From positions 1,391,001 through 1,455,000 of the forward strand of contig NZ_CP162137.1 of assembly GCF_040833995.1 (NCBI RefSeq): DNA of 64,000 nt, read 5' to 3'. This DNA is from Leptospira sp. WS58.C1. Lineage in GTDB: Bacteria; Spirochaetota; Leptospiria; Leptospirales; Leptospiraceae. A model generated the notes under the pieces. The model did not search any database and was not told where the DNA came from. It saw nothing but the letters and a program-made list of their open reading frames with translations. Of this stretch, positions 62,778 through 64,000 are shown piece after piece. The translations under genes were made by a program, and so were the position numbers. Within the stretch, counting starts at the first letter, position 1, and every line of letters begins with the position of its first letter.

Positions 62778-64000
62778 CTAGTTCAATCCTGCTCTAACAT
62801 AATTCCGGAGATGAGAACCCACACCTTTCATGTGTTCGGAAATCGTTGAATCTAAATCTCCCAAAAACTTTTGATTGATCGCAGGTAAAAGTTTCCCTTC
62901 CGAAAATCCATTCAACAGATTCGATTCGTCAATTAAAGTATCGATCCGATCGGAAATATCGTAACTTTGTTTTGCAACTATATTTACTAGATAGGAATTG
63001 TCATACTTACCGTAGCTATTGTCCAGATCGGTTTGTCTCAAATTTACAATGAATGGATGAGTGAAATTTTTAGTTCGATACGCATTTCGTAATGTACTAA
63101 AATGATATTTTTCTATGGTGGTATGTCGGCTGGAGATCCTATCAATTGTTTCGTTTTTGGCGGTTTCGAAACCAAGGATCGCTTTTAGATTGATCCAAAG
63201 CATACTGATCGTCCCAAAATTCGGGAGAACTCTGGAGTGATAGGGTTGGGTAAGATCGGCAACATAATGCATCCCCCAGCCTAAAAACCTATATCCCCAA
63301 TAGGAATGTCCCGTTTGAAAAGCAAAACGGGAAAGTGTCATAAACTGAAATACTCTGTATTTTGGATAGGTCCGGGTTAAAAATCCAGCCGCGGCAAAAA
63401 TGATAGGAGATTCGTGGTAATAACCTATATGAAACGGAACCTGGGTTGCATAATAGATCTTAGGATCACCGAAAGACTGTATTCCAAAACCGTACTCTTT
63501 TCCGAAACTTTCTCCATTATCCTCGAATAGGTTTAGATCTAATCCGAAATCCGGTTCGTCACCTGCGGTTGCAAGAACTTCGATAGGACTTACAAGTTCT
63601 CCAATTCGAATATCATAAAATTCGTAATCTTCCTTGAGATCCCTTTTTCCGTTGAGACTGACCGTGTTCGGATCTGATTTTTTTCCGGGCATGGGGTTTC
63701 CTGGAAGATTTTGCAAAAAATAACCTAACGGTGTTCCGGTGTTCACCCTGAGCGCTCGTAGAAACTGATTTCGGATCGTCTTTCTATCTCCACCTTTGAA
63801 TCCAAGAGCCTCCGGAAGTGGGGCGTTTGTATCGTAGCTAAGATTCGCTTCCTTCTCCATATCCCTCATAAGAGGGATCAGTTTGTCCTGTTCTTTCAGT
63901 AAAAAGTCTTCTAGCGATTCTACTTTTACTTTAGGAGCGGATACCAATTCAGGCATAACTTCGAGAGCCGGTCGATTGAATAGAAAATGATTCCACCATG
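62778..64000 (-). CDS. Zinc-dependent phospholipase C/P1-nuclease-like protein (5' end cut)
   Basis: 392 residues from an ATG at 63956, but the same frame stays open to the window edge (WWNHFLFNRPALEV), so the true start lies outside and the gene is partial. The core contains FHIGYYHESP, GHSYWGYRFLGWGMHYVADLTQPYHSRV and a further H-rich stretch (SSRHTTIEKYHF). The H-x3-D-x3-Q-P-Y-H element is the metal-binding signature of bacterial phospholipases C and S1/P1 nucleases. The N-terminal part is likely secreted. Substrate class (phospholipid or nucleic acid) is undecided; phospholipid is favoured by the GMHYVADLTQPYH form. Confidence 0.7.
   Translation of the reverse strand, partial: WWNHFLFNRPALEVMPELVSAPKVKVESLEDFLLKEQDKLIPLMRDMEKEANLSYDTNAPLPEALGFKGGDRKTIRNQFLRALRVNTGTPLGYFLQNLPGNPMPGKKSDPNTVSLNGKRDLKEDYEFYDIRIGELVSPIEVLATAGDEPDFGLDLNLFEDNGESFGKEYGFGIQSFGDPKIYYATQVPFHIGYYHESPIIFAAAGFLTRTYPKYRVFQFMTLSRFAFQTGHSYWGYRFLGWGMHYVADLTQPYHSRVLPNFGTISMLWINLKAILGFETAKNETIDRISSRHTTIEKYHFSTLRNAYRTKNFTHPFIVNLRQTDLDNSYGKYDNSYLVNIVAKQSYDISDRIDTLIDESNLLNGFSEGKLLPAINQKFLGDLDSTISEHMKGVGSHLRNYVRAGLN

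Noticed and set aside
1..64000. CRISPR arrays, cas genes, tRNA and rRNA genes
   Set aside because: No regularly spaced direct repeats, Cas motifs or rRNA-like blocks were seen; tRNA genes cannot be excluded by eye but none was recognised.

Overview
The window looks like chromosomal DNA of a spirochaete, most likely Leptospira. The reasons are a flagellar basal-body operon flgG-flgA-flgH-flgI-flgJ that still has the ring genes flgH and flgI, a second rod-type gene (flgF), many LxxC-type lipoprotein signals, moderate AT richness, and a damaged lipoprotein gene resembling a family I know only from Leptospira. No rRNA, tRNA or CRISPR array was recognised.

Layout. 1-3.5 kb: end of a CPA2 cation/proton antiporter, an OXA-fold lipoprotein that has lost its catalytic residues, a small membrane protein and an orphan DNA methyltransferase. 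3.7-7.6 kb: flagellar rod and ring operon. 7.6-12.9 kb: a TetR repressor divergent from a four-gene aromatic meta-cleavage cluster (FAD hydroxylase, extradiol dioxygenase, fumarylacetoacetase-type hydrolase, SDR), with a 30-bp perfect palindrome in the shared control region. 12.9-17.9 kb: an overlapping operon of an ATP-grasp enzyme, two methyltransferases and a YihY/BrkB membrane protein with a beta-propeller inserted in it. 18.5-19.4 kb: flgF.

19.36-47.47 kb: a 28.1-kb composite transposon. Two directly repeated, apparently identical 1137-bp insertion sequences (19367-20503 and 46323-47459) bracket it, and the 8-mer AGGTAGTA abuts both outer ends. The left 8-mer overlaps the flgF stop codon. 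The cargo is accessory and defence-like: an XRE regulator, a putative replication initiator and a tyrosine recombinase; two tandem paralogous SF2 helicases followed by a small Cys/His protein; a 2362-residue SpvB/RHS secreted toxin-like protein with two lipoprotein genes; a complete four-gene Qat anti-phage system; an LRAT-like Cys/His hydrolase; an XRE-ImmA/IrrE protease with a partner gene; and an HNH endonuclease cluster.

47.5-54.3 kb: further nested and broken copies of the same IS family, a decaying set of small lipoprotein genes (one interrupted by two in-frame stops), a frameshifted lipoprotein gene, and a type II restriction-modification pair. From 54.4 kb the sequence returns to ordinary metabolic and secreted functions: glycerate kinase, a GH5 glycosidase lipoprotein, a two-domain VOC protein, a tyrosinase joined to a beta-propeller, and a zinc-dependent phospholipase C-like protein cut by the window end.

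Overall, one flank of the flagellar region has become an IS-built defence island that carries Qat, an RM system and several modules whose function I cannot name. The best candidates for an undescribed system are the tandem helicase module and the XRE-ImmA pair.
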